A stretch of 64,000 nt of DNA from Pullichristensenella sp963930055. Its GTDB lineage: Bacteria; Bacillota; Clostridia; Christensenellales; Aristaeellaceae. Shown here piece by piece: positions 36,716 to 45,084 of the stretch. A program made the position numbers and the translations under genes. A model generated the notes under the pieces. The model made no database searches and was not told the origin of the DNA. It saw nothing but the letters and a program-made list of their open reading frames with translations. Each line of letters begins with the position of its first letter. The first letter of the stretch is position 1. The stretch lies in assembly GCA_963930055.1 (NCBI GenBank), contig CAWVKS010000004.1:186001-250000 (forward strand). The letters run 5' to 3'.

Positions 36716-37796
36716 GGGCTTTCCCCTGCGCGTGACCCGGCGCGCCGAGATCTCCACGGGCAAGGCGTGGCTGGTGCGCCTGTGCGCCATACTGCTGGCG
36801 CTTTTGACCGGCGGCGTGTTCGTAGCCATCCTCGGCTATGACCCGCTGGCCGTCTATCGGGAGATGGTTTCCGGCTCGCTCGGCTCGCGCATGAGCATCG
36901 AACTGACGGCCAAACTGGCCATCCCCCTGCTCATCACTTCCCTGGGCGTGACGCTGGCGTTCAAGATGCGCTTCTGGAACATCGGGGCGGAGGGGCAGAT
37001 CTGCGTGGGCGCCATCGCCGCCACCTATTTCGCCCTCTTCCACGACGATTGGCCGCAATGGATCCTTTTGATCGTCATGGCGCTGGCGGGCATACTGGCC
37101 GGCGGCCTCTACGGCATGATCCCGGCCTACTTCAAGTGCCGCTTCGGCACCAACGAGACGCTGCTTACGCTGATGCTCAACTACGTGGCGCTCTACACCA
37201 TACAGGCGCTGCAGCAGGGGCCGTGGCGCGACCCCACGCAGCTGGGCTTTTTCAAGGTGGCCCGCTTTTCCTCCTCGGCGCGCGTGCCAGAGGTGCTGGG
37301 CGTGCATGCCGGCTGGATCGTGGCGCTGGCGCTGGTGGCGCTGATCTACGTTTACCTGCGCCATTCCAAGCAGGGGTATGAACTGACCGTCGTCGGTGAA
37401 AACGAGGCCACGGCGCGCTACGCCGGCATGCCGGTCAAGCGCGTCGTCATCCGCACCATGTTCCTTTCCGCGGGCATCTGCGGCCTGGCGGGCATGCTGC
37501 AGGCCTCCGGCGCGGACAGGACGCTCAACGATACCGTCGCCGGCGGCGTGGGCTTTACCGCCATTACCGTGGCCTGGCTTGCGCGCCTCAACCCCGTGGG
37601 CATGCTCATCGTCTCGGTGCTGTTCTGCATCCTCGAAAAGGGCTGTGCCTCCGTGCAGTCGGTCTACAACCTCTCGGCGGCGACGGCGGAGGTCCTGCAG
37701 GGGATCATACTGTTCTTCGTGCTCGGCTGCGAATTCTTCCTCACGCATCGCGTCTGCCGGGCGAGCAAGCTGGAAGGGGGCGTGGAACGTGGCTGA
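36708..37796 (+). CDS. ABC importer permease, BMP/nucleoside type (first)
   Basis: 362 residues, about eight to ten membrane helices. Marks: AIPLLITSLGVTLAFKMRFW, NIGAEGQICVGAIAATYFAL, CRFGTNETLLTLMLNYVALY and YELTVVGENEATARYAGM. Same type as NupB/YufP. It overlaps the ATPase gene by 8 bases and the next permease by 8 bases, so all three are co-translated. Confidence 0.88.
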   Translation: MAKGFPLRVTRRAEISTGKAWLVRLCAILLALLTGGVFVAILGYDPLAVYREMVSGSLGSRMSIELTAKLAIPLLITSLGVTLAFKMRFWNIGAEGQICVGAIAATYFALFHDDWPQWILLIVMALAGILAGGLYGMIPAYFKCRFGTNETLLTLMLNYVALYTIQALQQGPWRDPTQLGFFKVARFSSSARVPEVLGVHAGWIVALALVALIYVYLRHSKQGYELTVVGENEATARYAGMPVKRVVIRTMFLSAGICGLAGMLQASGADRTLNDTVAGGVGFTAITVAWLARLNPVGMLIVSVLFCILEKGCASVQSVYNLSAATAEVLQGIILFFVLGCEFFLTHRVCRASKLEGGVERG

Positions 37797-38745
37797 CGGC
37801 GTCTGGTTCAACTTCATACTCGCGGCGATCCCGGCGGGCATGCCGCTTCTGCTCGGCACGCTGGGCGAGATCCTCACCGAAAAGGCCGGCAACCTCAACC
37901 TCGGCGTCGAGGGCATGATGTACATGGGGGCCATCTTCGGCTTCCTCGGCGGCTTTTACACAAACAGCGCCGTCGTCGCCCTGCTCATGGCCTTCGGCGG
38001 CGGACTGCTCGGCGCGCTCATCTACGCCTTTTTGACCGTCACCCTCAAGGCTAACCAGAACGTCACCGGCCTTACGCTGACCATCTTCGGCACCGGCCTT
38101 GCCGCCCTCATCGGCGAGAACCTGCTGGCCGGCGGCGCCTCGGTGTCTTTCTCCGAGGAATTGAAGGCGGCGTTCGGCAGTATCCGCATCCCGGTGCTTG
38201 CGGACATCCCCTACGTGGGGCCGCTGCTGTTTTCCAACAACATATTCGTCATCCTCGGCGTGGTGTTCGCCGTGGCCATGGGGCTTTACCTCAACCACAC
38301 GCGCCGCGGCCTGAACCTGCGCGCGGTGGGTGAGAACCCCGGCGCGGCGGACGCGGCGGGCGTCAATGTGACGCTGTACAAGTACGTACACATCCTCCTG
38401 GGCGGCGGCATCTGCGGCCTGGGCGGCGGCTATGTCTGCTTTGTCACCTGCAACGGCGCATGGGTGCAGAACTGCGTCAACGGCCTCGGCTGGATCGCCG
38501 TGGCGCTGGTCATCTTCGCCGCCTGGAGCCCCTACCGGGCCATCATCGGCTCCCTGGTATTCGGCGCTTTGAGCGTTTTGCAGTTCTACAAGCCGGCCTT
38601 CCTGCGCGACGTCAGCGCGCCTATTTTCTCCATGCTGCCCTTCCTGGTGACGGCCATCGTGCTGGTCATCACCTCCGTGCGCATGTCGCGCGAAAAGGTG
38701 CAGCCCAAGGGCTGCGGCATAAACTACGACCGCGAGGAGCGGTAA
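37789..38745 (+). CDS. ABC importer permease, BMP/nucleoside type (second)
   Basis: 318 residues, about eight to nine membrane helices. Marks: GTLGEILTEKAGNLNLGVEG, MMYMGAIFGFL, RRGLNLRAVGENPGAADAAG and GLGWIAVALVIFAAWSPYRA, as in NupC/YufQ. GTG start at 37789 with GGGGG upstream; the earlier open frame is antisense-like coding inside the first permease. A terminator follows within 20 bases. Confidence 0.88.
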   Translation: MADGVWFNFILAAIPAGMPLLLGTLGEILTEKAGNLNLGVEGMMYMGAIFGFLGGFYTNSAVVALLMAFGGGLLGALIYAFLTVTLKANQNVTGLTLTIFGTGLAALIGENLLAGGASVSFSEELKAAFGSIRIPVLADIPYVGPLLFSNNIFVILGVVFAVAMGLYLNHTRRGLNLRAVGENPGAADAAGVNVTLYKYVHILLGGGICGLGGGYVCFVTCNGAWVQNCVNGLGWIAVALVIFAAWSPYRAIIGSLVFGALSVLQFYKPAFLRDVSAPIFSMLPFLVTAIVLVITSVRMSREKVQPKGCGINYDREER

Positions 38746-38764
38746 CTTCCTTTCCCCAAAGCGT

Positions 38765-38800
38765 GACCGGCGCAGCGATGCAACTGCGCCGGTCATTTTT
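38765..38800. terminator. Terminator after the BMP-type permease
   Basis: Eleven-base perfect stem GACCGGCGCAG/CTGCGCCGGTC, then ATTTTT. Almost the same hairpin occurs at 41572-41611. Confidence 0.88.
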
Positions 38801-39017
38801 CAGTCGCGAAATACTGTCGTGCCTCCGCCGTCACGCGCCGCACGAAGTCGCCCTTAGCGGCGGTATAGCCGTCGCGGTCGTGTTCGTAGGGCTTCCAAAG
38901 CGCAAGTTTGAGCTGTTCATATTCGGCAGCCAGGCCGGGGCGAAGGGCAAGACAGTCGCGAAAGAGCACCTCGTCGGCGTGCCCTGCAACCCTGGACGCA
39001 GGTGAAGCGCCTCTTGC
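38793..39017 (-). pseudogene. Truncated grpB-like gene fragment
   Basis: Encodes the C-terminal third of the intact GrpB-family protein found at 41600-42166 (ADEVLFRDCLALRPGLAAEY, LALWKPYEHDRDGYTAAKGD, FVRRVTAEARQYF). The upstream part is missing, and the reading shifts frame at about 38985-38992: QEALHLRPGLQG in one frame, DEVLF in another. No start or ribosome site, so it is a decaying remnant. Confidence 0.85.
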
Positions 39018-39108
39018 ATTATACTCATGCGCATAGAGTTCGCAAGAGAATTTGGCATGCAACCGTCCACTATTCCGTGTTTTTTCTTGAAATTCTTTCA
39101 AAAAACAC

Positions 39109-39139
39109 TTGCTTGTGACGTAACGTAATGAGATATACT
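39109..39139 (+). promoter_or_regulatory. MerR-type promoter with 19-base spacer
   Basis: TTGCTT and TATACT separated by 19 bases, the overlong spacing typical of promoters activated by MerR regulators. The spacer holds an imperfect dyad TGACGT-A-ACGTAA. Likely autoregulated by the MerR gene it precedes. Confidence 0.7.
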
Positions 39140-39157
39140 ATAAGCAGGAGGTGTGAT

Positions 39158-39958
39158 ATGGATAAACATAAGGCTATACCACAGGGCTATATGACCATTG
39201 GTGAAGTCGCAAAGAAAATGGACGTTACTGTACGGACATTGCAACATTACGATAGAGAAGGCTTGCTTTCTCCCTCGGCCATGAGCGAAGGGGGACGTAG
39301 GTTATATACGGATAAAGACATCGTTAAACTTCATCAGATTTTGTCCCTCAAACACTTAGGTTTTTCTCTGGACGATATAAAGAATCGACTTATTCCTCTT
39401 GATACACCGGCTGAAATTGCTGCTGTTCTAACGGAACAGGCTGCCGCTATCAAGCAAAAAATAGACAGCCTGTCTGAATCGCTGAGGGAGCTGGAAGTGT
39501 TGCGCGAGGAAGTCCTTCAAATGCAGTCTGTTGACTTCAAAAAATACGCTGATATTATTGTCAATTTGCAGATGAAAAATGATTTTTACTGGTTGATCAA
39601 GCATTTTGATGACCAGACCCTTGACCACATCCGCAGCCATTTTGATAAAGACAGTGGAAAGGCATTTATGGACACTTTCATGCAGCTTCAAGACGAAGCG
39701 ATAAGACTTCAAAATGCAGGCGTTCCCGCAGACAGTGATGAGGGACAGAATTTTGCAAAAGCCTATTGGAATATGATAACTGATTTCACTGGTGGAGATA
39801 TGAGTATGCTCCCTAAACTCATCGAATTAGGGCAATTTCAAAACGCGGAACAGAGCTGGAAAGAAAAACAAACTATTGCCAACGGCTATGTTGAGCAAGC
39901 ATTAGGCTTCTATTTTTCTAAATTAGGAGTTGACCCGTTTCAGGAGGGATTGGAATGA
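39158..39958 (+). CDS. MerR-family transcriptional regulator
   Basis: 266 residues. N-terminal MerR winged helix (YMTIGEVAKKMDVTVRTLQH, YDREGLLSPSAMSEGGRRLY, LKHLGFSLDDIKNRL), then a coiled-coil (AAIKQKIDSLSESLRELEVL) and a ~130-residue C-terminal domain of the kind seen in drug-sensing MerR proteins. It probably controls its own operon with the ABC transporter, whose ATPase start overlaps its stop by 4 bases. AGGAGGTG precedes the ATG at 39158. AT-rich codon use marks it as part of the imported module. Confidence 0.9.
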   Translation: MDKHKAIPQGYMTIGEVAKKMDVTVRTLQHYDREGLLSPSAMSEGGRRLYTDKDIVKLHQILSLKHLGFSLDDIKNRLIPLDTPAEIAAVLTEQAAAIKQKIDSLSESLRELEVLREEVLQMQSVDFKKYADIIVNLQMKNDFYWLIKHFDDQTLDHIRSHFDKDSGKAFMDTFMQLQDEAIRLQNAGVPADSDEGQNFAKAYWNMITDFTGGDMSMLPKLIELGQFQNAEQSWKEKQTIANGYVEQALGFYFSKLGVDPFQEGLE

Positions 39959-40764
39959 ATGAGGCTATAAAAATCAGTGGCTTAAAGAAAAGCTACGGAA
40001 CCCATGTTGTGTTGAACGGTTTGGATTTTTGTGTACGGCAAGGAGAGATTTTCGCGCTGCTCGGTGTAAATGGCGCAGGGAAAACTACCACTCTTGAATG
40101 TATCGAAGGTCTAAGAAAATACGATAGTGGAAACATTACAATCCACGGTAGAATAGGAATCCAATTACAGTCAGCTTCTTTGCCGGAGCATATTAAACCA
40201 TTGGAAGCGGTCAAATTGTTCGCCAAATGGAATAAAACTCCCCTTGATAAAGCAATGCTTGACGCTCTCGGTATTTATGAACTTGCGAAGAAACGGTATT
40301 ATCAATTATCAACAGGTCAGAAGCGGCGACTCCATTTGGCACTTGCCCTAACGCGAGATCCAGACATTCTTTTTCTCGATGAACCAACGGCTGGACTTGA
40401 TGTGGAAGGACGGCTTTCTCTACACAAACTGATCCGACAGTTGAAGGCAATGGGAAAAACGATCATATTGGCAAGCCATGACATGGCTGAAGTGGAGAAT
40501 TTGTGTGACCGGATTGCCATCTTATCCGAGGGAAAGATTGCTTTTATTGGAACCGTCGAACAACTGGGTGAAACAGTAGGAAAGCATTATAACATCACGA
40601 TTCAAACAGAAAGCGACAGCAAAAAATATGAATCTGATAATATCGGAGAAACATTGCTTCCGCTACTGATGCAGTACAAAGAAAAAGGTGAAACTATTTT
40701 GGATATACGGATAAGCCGCGGTACTCTGGAACAACATTTTATGAGGATTGCAAAGGAGGCATAG
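39955..40764 (+). CDS. ABC-2 type transporter ATPase
   Basis: 269 residues. Walker A LLGVNGAGKTTTLECIEG, signature LSTGQKRRLHLALAL, Walker B DILFLDEPTAGLD, H-loop ILASHDMAEVE. Type seen in drug/antibiotic exporters. Starts inside the merR stop codon and is followed 3 bases later by the permease gene. Confidence 0.92.
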   Translation: MNEAIKISGLKKSYGTHVVLNGLDFCVRQGEIFALLGVNGAGKTTTLECIEGLRKYDSGNITIHGRIGIQLQSASLPEHIKPLEAVKLFAKWNKTPLDKAMLDALGIYELAKKRYYQLSTGQKRRLHLALALTRDPDILFLDEPTAGLDVEGRLSLHKLIRQLKAMGKTIILASHDMAEVENLCDRIAILSEGKIAFIGTVEQLGETVGKHYNITIQTESDSKKYESDNIGETLLPLLMQYKEKGETILDIRISRGTLEQHFMRIAKEA

Positions 40765-40767
40765 TAG

Positions 40768-41481
40768 ATGGGCGCTTTTTTGTACGGGACATCCTTACAG
40801 TGGAAGTTGGACATACGTAGCAAAACATTGTTCATAACCTGCTACATTGTTCCTCTCCTGTTTTTTGCAATTATGGGTGGGATATTTACATCTATTATGC
40901 CGGAAGCAAGATACACGCTCATTCAGTCCATGACGGTTTTCGGAGTAACAATGGGTGCGTTGATTGGTCTGCCGCCCTCTCTTGTTGAAATTTACAGCAG
41001 CGATATTAAAAAAGTTTATAAGGCAAATGGTGTGCCATTATATCTCGGTCTTGTTTTGACGAATATTTCCGCATACATACATCTGTTTATTATGAGCATA
41101 ATTCTATACATTGCTGCGCCGCTTGCTTTCAATGCTGAGATACCAGAAAATCCGGTGTTGTACTTTGCCAGCCTTGCTATTTTTATTGCGGTGTCCCTTA
41201 GCATTGCCAGTATAATCGGTTTAGCAGTAAAAGATCAAGCAAAAACTTCAATGGTTTCTATCATCGTTTTTTTGCCATCTATCATGCTTTCTGGAATCAT
41301 GTTTCCAATCAATATGCTTCCGGAAACATTTGAAATGGCAGGAAAATTTTTCCCAGCCTCATGGGGATATAAAGCAATGGCAGAGAGCGCATTTCAGCTT
41401 GAAAACTTGTTGCCGCTTATCGTAATTCTTATATTGGCTATTTGTGCATGCGGCATACTGCTGCGCAAAGTTGATAAATAG
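40768..41481 (+). CDS. ABC-2 type transporter permease
   Basis: 237 residues, about six membrane helices (LFITCYIVPLLFFAIMGGIF, MTVFGVTMGALIGLPPSLVE, IHLFIMSIILYIAAPLAF, MVSIIVFLPSIMLSGIMFPI, LIVILILAICACGILL). Partner of the preceding ATPase; together a likely exporter of a toxic compound sensed by the MerR protein. Substrate unknown. Confidence 0.88.
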   Translation: MGAFLYGTSLQWKLDIRSKTLFITCYIVPLLFFAIMGGIFTSIMPEARYTLIQSMTVFGVTMGALIGLPPSLVEIYSSDIKKVYKANGVPLYLGLVLTNISAYIHLFIMSIILYIAAPLAFNAEIPENPVLYFASLAIFIAVSLSIASIIGLAVKDQAKTSMVSIIVFLPSIMLSGIMFPINMLPETFEMAGKFFPASWGYKAMAESAFQLENLLPLIVILILAICACGILLRKVDK

Positions 41482-41568
41482 TAAGACCGCTTGGCCAGAG
41501 TGGCTTGAAGATTGACTCCCGCGTGAAAGGATGCAGCAGAAGAGTTGCGGCGCAAATCATCGTAAAAC

Positions 41569-41829
41569 GATGACCGGCGCAGCGATCAAACTGCGCCGGT
41601 CAGTCATTTTTGGCGATAAAATACCGTTTCGCCTCGGCCGTCACGCGCCGCACGAAATCGCCCTTGGCGGCGGTATAGCCGTCGCGGTCGTGTTCGCAGG
41701 GCTTCCAAAGCGCAAGCTTGAGCTGTTCATACTCGGCGGCCAGGTCGGGGCGAAGGCTGAGATAATCGCGGAAGAACACCTCGTCGGCATCGCCCGGGAG
41801 CCTTAGATGCAGGTGGAAAACCTCCTGCG
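41569..41829. repeat. Direct repeat B: terminator hairpin plus 3' end of intact grpB-like gene
   Basis: Right-hand partner of the repeat at 38762-39017. Includes the terminator and the last ~75 codons of the intact gene. Confidence 0.8.
41572..41611. terminator. Bidirectional terminator between ABC-2 permease and grpB
   Basis: GACCGGCGCAG/CTGCGCCGGTC stem, followed on the plus strand by AGTCATTTTT and on the minus strand by ATCGTTTT. Confidence 0.85.
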
Positions 41830-42166
41830 CAAATCCCTCGGGCGTATAGCCGCGGTTGAAAGAGACGCGCCCTTCTTCGCTGCGCATGCGGATGTAACCA
41901 CATGTGGGGATAACAGCGTCAAGGCGCTCAAACGCCGCCGCGCCGGACGCTTCCAGCACCATGTCCACGGTCGGTTTCGCCCATAAGCCTTTGATGGCTG
42001 TACTGCCCACATGCGAAAGGCGGAAAACGGCGTCTTCCGGCAACTGTGTCAGCAGCCGCTCCCGCTCCCGCGCATACTGCTCCCGCCATTCATCCCGATG
42101 CGGCACGAGCGCGATGGGAAACAGCGCCATCAGTTCCGCGTATGACAGCTCTTCCAGAGGTCTCAT
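41600..42166 (-). CDS. GrpB/UPF0157 family protein
   Basis: 188 residues. GrpB-family marks: ALVPHRDEWREQYARERERL, RLSHVGSTAIKGLWAKPTVD (nucleotidyltransferase-like GS...D motif), GYIRMRSEEGRVSFNRG and HLHLRLPGDADEVFFRDYL. Thought to be a nucleotidyltransferase-fold enzyme of unknown substrate. Last gene of the operon from the RluA-like gene; its ATG touches the CDF stop (TGATG). Its 3' end is duplicated at 38793-39017. Confidence 0.88.
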   Translation of the reverse strand: MRPLEELSYAELMALFPIALVPHRDEWREQYARERERLLTQLPEDAVFRLSHVGSTAIKGLWAKPTVDMVLEASGAAAFERLDAVIPTCGYIRMRSEEGRVSFNRGYTPEGFAQEVFHLHLRLPGDADEVFFRDYLSLRPDLAAEYEQLKLALWKPCEHDRDGYTAAKGDFVRRVTAEAKRYFIAKND

Positions 42167-43350
42167 CACTGCATCTCCTCGCCCAAATAGGGTTTGTCGA
42201 TGGTGACCACGGCGTTGTAGTGCCCCGGCAGCTTCGAGACCGCCTGCGCGATCTCCTTGCGCGCCTGCTCGTCGGAGATGGAGAGCTCGTTGGGGATCAC
42301 CGCGTCAAAGATGACGTTGGTGTGCGTAGGCCCGGTCACCATGCGGAAATCGTGGATGCTCACGGGCGCGTCCAACGCCGCGCGCACAGCCTCCTGCACC
42401 TTGACGCGCGTCTCGCCCACCAGCGAATCGTTGGTGTCCAGCGGGTCCATGTGGATGACGGCGTGACAGTGCAGCTCCGTCTTGAGGCGCTGCTCGATGG
42501 TGTCGATGACGTCGTGCAATTCGTTCATGTCGCCGTCCGCGGGCACTTCAGCGTGCAAAGACACCATGAGGTTGCCCGCGCCGTATTCGTGTACGATGAG
42601 GTCGTGTACGCCGATGACCTCCTTGTATTCCTTGACGGTGGCGCGTATGCGGCGCACCAGTTCCGGGTCGGGCGCGCGGCCGAGCAGGGGCGTGATGGTG
42701 TCCCTGGCCGCGTTGTAGCCGCCCCAGAGGATGAGAAGGGACACCAGCGCGCCGGCGTAGGCGTCGATGTTGACGCCGGTAAAGCGGGCGATGAACGTGG
42801 AAACGAGTACCGCAAGCGTCGCGCAGGCGTCGCTCAGGCTATCCGTCGCCGTCGCGCCCATGGCGGCGGAGCCGATCTTTTTGCTGATGGAGCGGTTGTA
42901 GAGCCACATGTAGAGCTTGGTGAGGATGGACGCGCCGAGTATGCAGGTGGAAACGACGCTGAATTCCACCGGCTCGGGCGAAAAAATCTTCTGCACGGAG
43001 GTCTTGGCCAGGTCGAAGCCCATGAAGATGATGACGATGGCCACGATCAGCCCGGCCACGTACTCCGCCTGTCCGTGTCCAAACGGATGTTCGCTGTCGG
43101 CCTTGCGCCCGGCGATTTTGAAGCCCAGCAGCGTGATGACCGACGACCCCGCGTCCGAGAGGTTGTTGAAGGCGTCGGCGGTAATGGCGATGGAGTGCGA
43201 GAGCAGTCCCGCCAGATACTTGGCCGCAAACAAAAGTATGTTCAGGCCGATGCCCACCGCGCCGCAGAGCATGCCGTAGACGCGGCGCACGCCCGGTTCA
43301 TCGTATTTGTCGGGATCGTCCATCAATATCTTTGCCAGAAAACGGATCAT
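42166..43350 (-). CDS. Cation diffusion facilitator (CDF) transporter
   Basis: 394 residues. Six membrane helices and a cytoplasmic C-terminal metal-binding domain. Metal site residues in TM2 (ITADAFNNLSDAGSSV) and TM5 (ATATDSLSDACATLAVLV), HPFGHGQAEYVAGL between them. Exports divalent cations such as Zn, Mn or Co by proton antiport; the metal is not readable. An extended C-terminal region (to residue 394) is longer than in small CDFs. It follows cobO with a 13-base gap; a cobalt link is possible but not shown. Confidence 0.92.
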   Translation of the reverse strand: MIRFLAKILMDDPDKYDEPGVRRVYGMLCGAVGIGLNILLFAAKYLAGLLSHSIAITADAFNNLSDAGSSVITLLGFKIAGRKADSEHPFGHGQAEYVAGLIVAIVIIFMGFDLAKTSVQKIFSPEPVEFSVVSTCILGASILTKLYMWLYNRSISKKIGSAAMGATATDSLSDACATLAVLVSTFIARFTGVNIDAYAGALVSLLILWGGYNAARDTITPLLGRAPDPELVRRIRATVKEYKEVIGVHDLIVHEYGAGNLMVSLHAEVPADGDMNELHDVIDTIEQRLKTELHCHAVIHMDPLDTNDSLVGETRVKVQEAVRAALDAPVSIHDFRMVTGPTHTNVIFDAVIPNELSISDEQARKEIAQAVSKLPGHYNAVVTIDKPYLGEEMQ

Positions 43351-43363
43351 GTCTTTCCCTCCG

Positions 43364-43876
43364 TCAGTACTCTATGCCGCGCCGGGCGCGGATGCCATGG
43401 TCATAGGGGTGGCGGAGCTTTTGCATGCGCGTTATGTAATCCGCCCCGGAGAGCAAGGCCTCCGGCGCTTCATGCCCCGTGAGCGCCACTTCGCCGCGCC
43501 CGCGCAGCGCCTTTACCCGTTCAAGGAGCGTTTCCGCGGAAAACGCCCCCGCCTGCATGGCGTCGATGGCCTCGTCGAGCACGTAGACGTCTGCGTCCGC
43601 CGCCGAAACGCGCTCGAGCAGCTCCCGCTGCCGCGCCAGGCAGGCCGCGCGTTCGCCCGCATCCATTTGCCAGAGGAATTTTCCCGTTTCATCTTCCGCG
43701 CGCAGCAGAATGGCGTCTTCAAAGCGCCCCAGCGCCGCGACCTCGCCGCTCTCCGCGCCCTTCAAAAACTGGCAGACGCACACGCGCAGGCCGTCGCCCA
43801 GCGCCCGCAGCGCCATGCCCAGCGCCGCCGTGGTTTTGCCCTTGCCGTCGCCAAAGTAGATATGTACAAGTCCCAT
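43364..43876 (-). CDS. cobO: Cob(I)yrinic acid a,c-diamide adenosyltransferase
   Basis: 170 residues, the CobA/CobO/BtuR type. Adds the adenosyl group to corrinoids in B12 synthesis or salvage. P-loop HIYFGDGKGKTTAALGMA, CVCQFLKGAESGE, VYVLDEAIDAMQAG and LTGHEAPEALLSGADYIT. No other cobalamin gene is in the window, which suggests salvage use. Confidence 0.92.
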   Translation of the reverse strand: MGLVHIYFGDGKGKTTAALGMALRALGDGLRVCVCQFLKGAESGEVAALGRFEDAILLRAEDETGKFLWQMDAGERAACLARQRELLERVSAADADVYVLDEAIDAMQAGAFSAETLLERVKALRGRGEVALTGHEAPEALLSGADYITRMQKLRHPYDHGIRARRGIEY

Positions 43877-43885
43877 GCGCCCCTC

Positions 43886-44230
43886 CTAATGCCGCCCGCC
43901 GACGATCCAGCAGGCGGCGTTGACCAGTATGGCCGCCAGCACGGCGTCGAGCAGCTTCGGCACGGCAAAGCCGTCCAGAAAATAGTCGCAGCCGTAGATG
44001 AGCCCCACGTCGATGGCGAACGTCGAAAGCCCGAGCGTCAAACAGCCGATGGGCCGGGTAACAAAGCGCAAAAGCGGCCGCAGCACCAGATGCGCGCAGC
44101 CCAGCAGCGCTCCCGCGGCCACGGCGAAGTACGGCTCCTCGGCATACAAAAGGCCAAAGCCGTATACACAGGTCGGGATGGCCAACAGGCAACAGAGGAA
44201 CACAAAGCCATAGCGCGTCGTCCTGCTCAT
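43886..44230 (-). CDS. Phage-holin family 4 / YvlD-like membrane protein
   Basis: 114 residues with four hydrophobic segments (YGFVFLCCLLAIPTCVYGF, YFAVAAGALLGCAHLVL, IGCLTLGLSTFAIDVGLIYG, LLDAVLAAILVNAACWIVGG). The arrangement RPLLRFVTRPIGCLTLG fits the YvlD/holin-4 family. Despite the name this is a chromosomal membrane protein with no phage genes nearby; function unknown. AAGGAG lies 7 bases before the ATG at 44230, which overlaps the RluA-like stop by 4 bases. Confidence 0.75.
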   Translation of the reverse strand: MSRTTRYGFVFLCCLLAIPTCVYGFGLLYAEEPYFAVAAGALLGCAHLVLRPLLRFVTRPIGCLTLGLSTFAIDVGLIYGCDYFLDGFAVPKLLDAVLAAILVNAACWIVGGRH

Positions 44231-44934
44231 AGAAGCTCCTTGATGATATCCTGAAAATCCCGCCATGCGCCGCTGTCGGGCGGCGGGGCGGTAAACGCGA
44301 GCGCGTCGTGCCGCGTGGGGTGCTCAAAGCCCAGTTTGTATGCCCAAAGGGCGATCTGTTCCCCGGGCCTGCCACCGCCGTAGCGCGCGTCGCCCCAGAG
44401 GGGAAAGCCGGCGTGGGCGTGCTGCACGCGGATCTGGTGCGAGCGCCCGGTCATGAGCGCGACCTCGGTCAGCGTGCGCCCACCGCGAACGGCGAGGGGA
44501 CGGGAAGTCAGCAACGCCCGCTTTGCCCCGGCGGTACCGGGCGCGACCACGCGCACCATGCCGTCCGCGCCCTTCAAAAGCCAATCCTCCATATAGCGCT
44601 CCTGGCGAAGCTCGCCCTGCAAAACGGCCAGATAGCGCCTGTCCTGCGCGTGGGCGGCAAAGGCTTTTGACAGCCGCGCCGCCGCTTTCGAGGTGCGGGC
44701 AAAGACCATCGCCCCGCCCACGGGACGGTCGAGGCGATGCACCAGGCCAAGATACACGTTTCCCGGCTTTTGATATTTCTTCCCAATATAGCCCTTGAGG
44801 ATACCCAAAAGATCCTCGTCGCCGGAGCTGTCCGCCTGCGAAGGCAAATTCGGCGGCTTGACGACCACGAGCAGATGGTTGTCCCCGTAGAGCACAGGGA
44901 TGGAAAACTTTCCCGCCTGCACGACCTCCGCCAC
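44227..44934 (-). CDS. RluA-family pseudouridine synthase
   Basis: 235 residues. Isomerises specific uridines of rRNA or tRNA. Catalytic Asp in GLVHRLDRPVGGAMVFARTS, with VLYGDNHLLVVVKPPNLPSQ, GRSHQIRVQHAHAGFPLWGD and DARYGG. No S4 domain, so a short RluA/TruC-like form. GTG start with GGGAGG 7 bases before it; the earlier in-frame ATG lies upstream of the promoter. First gene of rluA-yvlD-cobO-CDF-grpB. Confidence 0.9.
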   Translation of the reverse strand: MAEVVQAGKFSIPVLYGDNHLLVVVKPPNLPSQADSSGDEDLLGILKGYIGKKYQKPGNVYLGLVHRLDRPVGGAMVFARTSKAAARLSKAFAAHAQDRRYLAVLQGELRQERYMEDWLLKGADGMVRVVAPGTAGAKRALLTSRPLAVRGGRTLTEVALMTGRSHQIRVQHAHAGFPLWGDARYGGGRPGEQIALWAYKLGFEHPTRHDALAFTAPPPDSGAWRDFQDIIKELL

Positions 44935-44961
44935 GCGAACACCTCCCGGACGTTTTCCTTC

Positions 44962-44990
44962 ATTATCGCGCGGCGCGCGGGCGTTGTCAA
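44962..44990 (-). promoter_or_regulatory. Promoter of the RluA-like operon
   Basis: TTGACA, 17 bases, GATAAT on the minus strand, 27 bases before the GTG start. Confidence 0.75.
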
Positions 44991-45084
44991 GCGCACGGAA
45001 GTTGCGGCGCATTAAAAATCGCTCAGAAAGGCGCGAAAAAGCCCCGCGCAAACGCAACGGGGCAAAATGGTCTGTCAGGGAGCC

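Larger units (their letters stand above)
38762..39017. repeat. Direct repeat A: terminator hairpin plus 3' end of grpB-like gene
   Basis: About 255 bases closely similar to 41569-41829 (shared terminator, then the last ~70 codons of a grpB-like gene). The two copies bracket the AT-rich MerR/ABC module. Boundaries were set by eye where similarity fades. Confidence 0.8.
38762..41829. mobile_element. AT-rich MerR/ABC-2 island bracketed by grpB 3'-end duplications
   Basis: Between two ~255-base direct repeats lies a module of three genes (MerR regulator, ABC ATPase, ABC-2 permease) with AT-rich codons (AAA, TTT, ATT frequent), unlike the GC-rich genes either side. Outside the repeats, the intact grpB lies on the right and only its 3' remnant on the left. 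This suggests insertion together with a duplicated target or homologous recombination. No integrase or transposase is present, so the mechanism is inferred. Confidence 0.65.

Noticed and set aside
43886..44230. Holin, hence a prophage remnant
   Set aside because: The holin-4/YvlD family is common as a chromosomal membrane protein; no lysin, tail, integrase or other phage gene is near.
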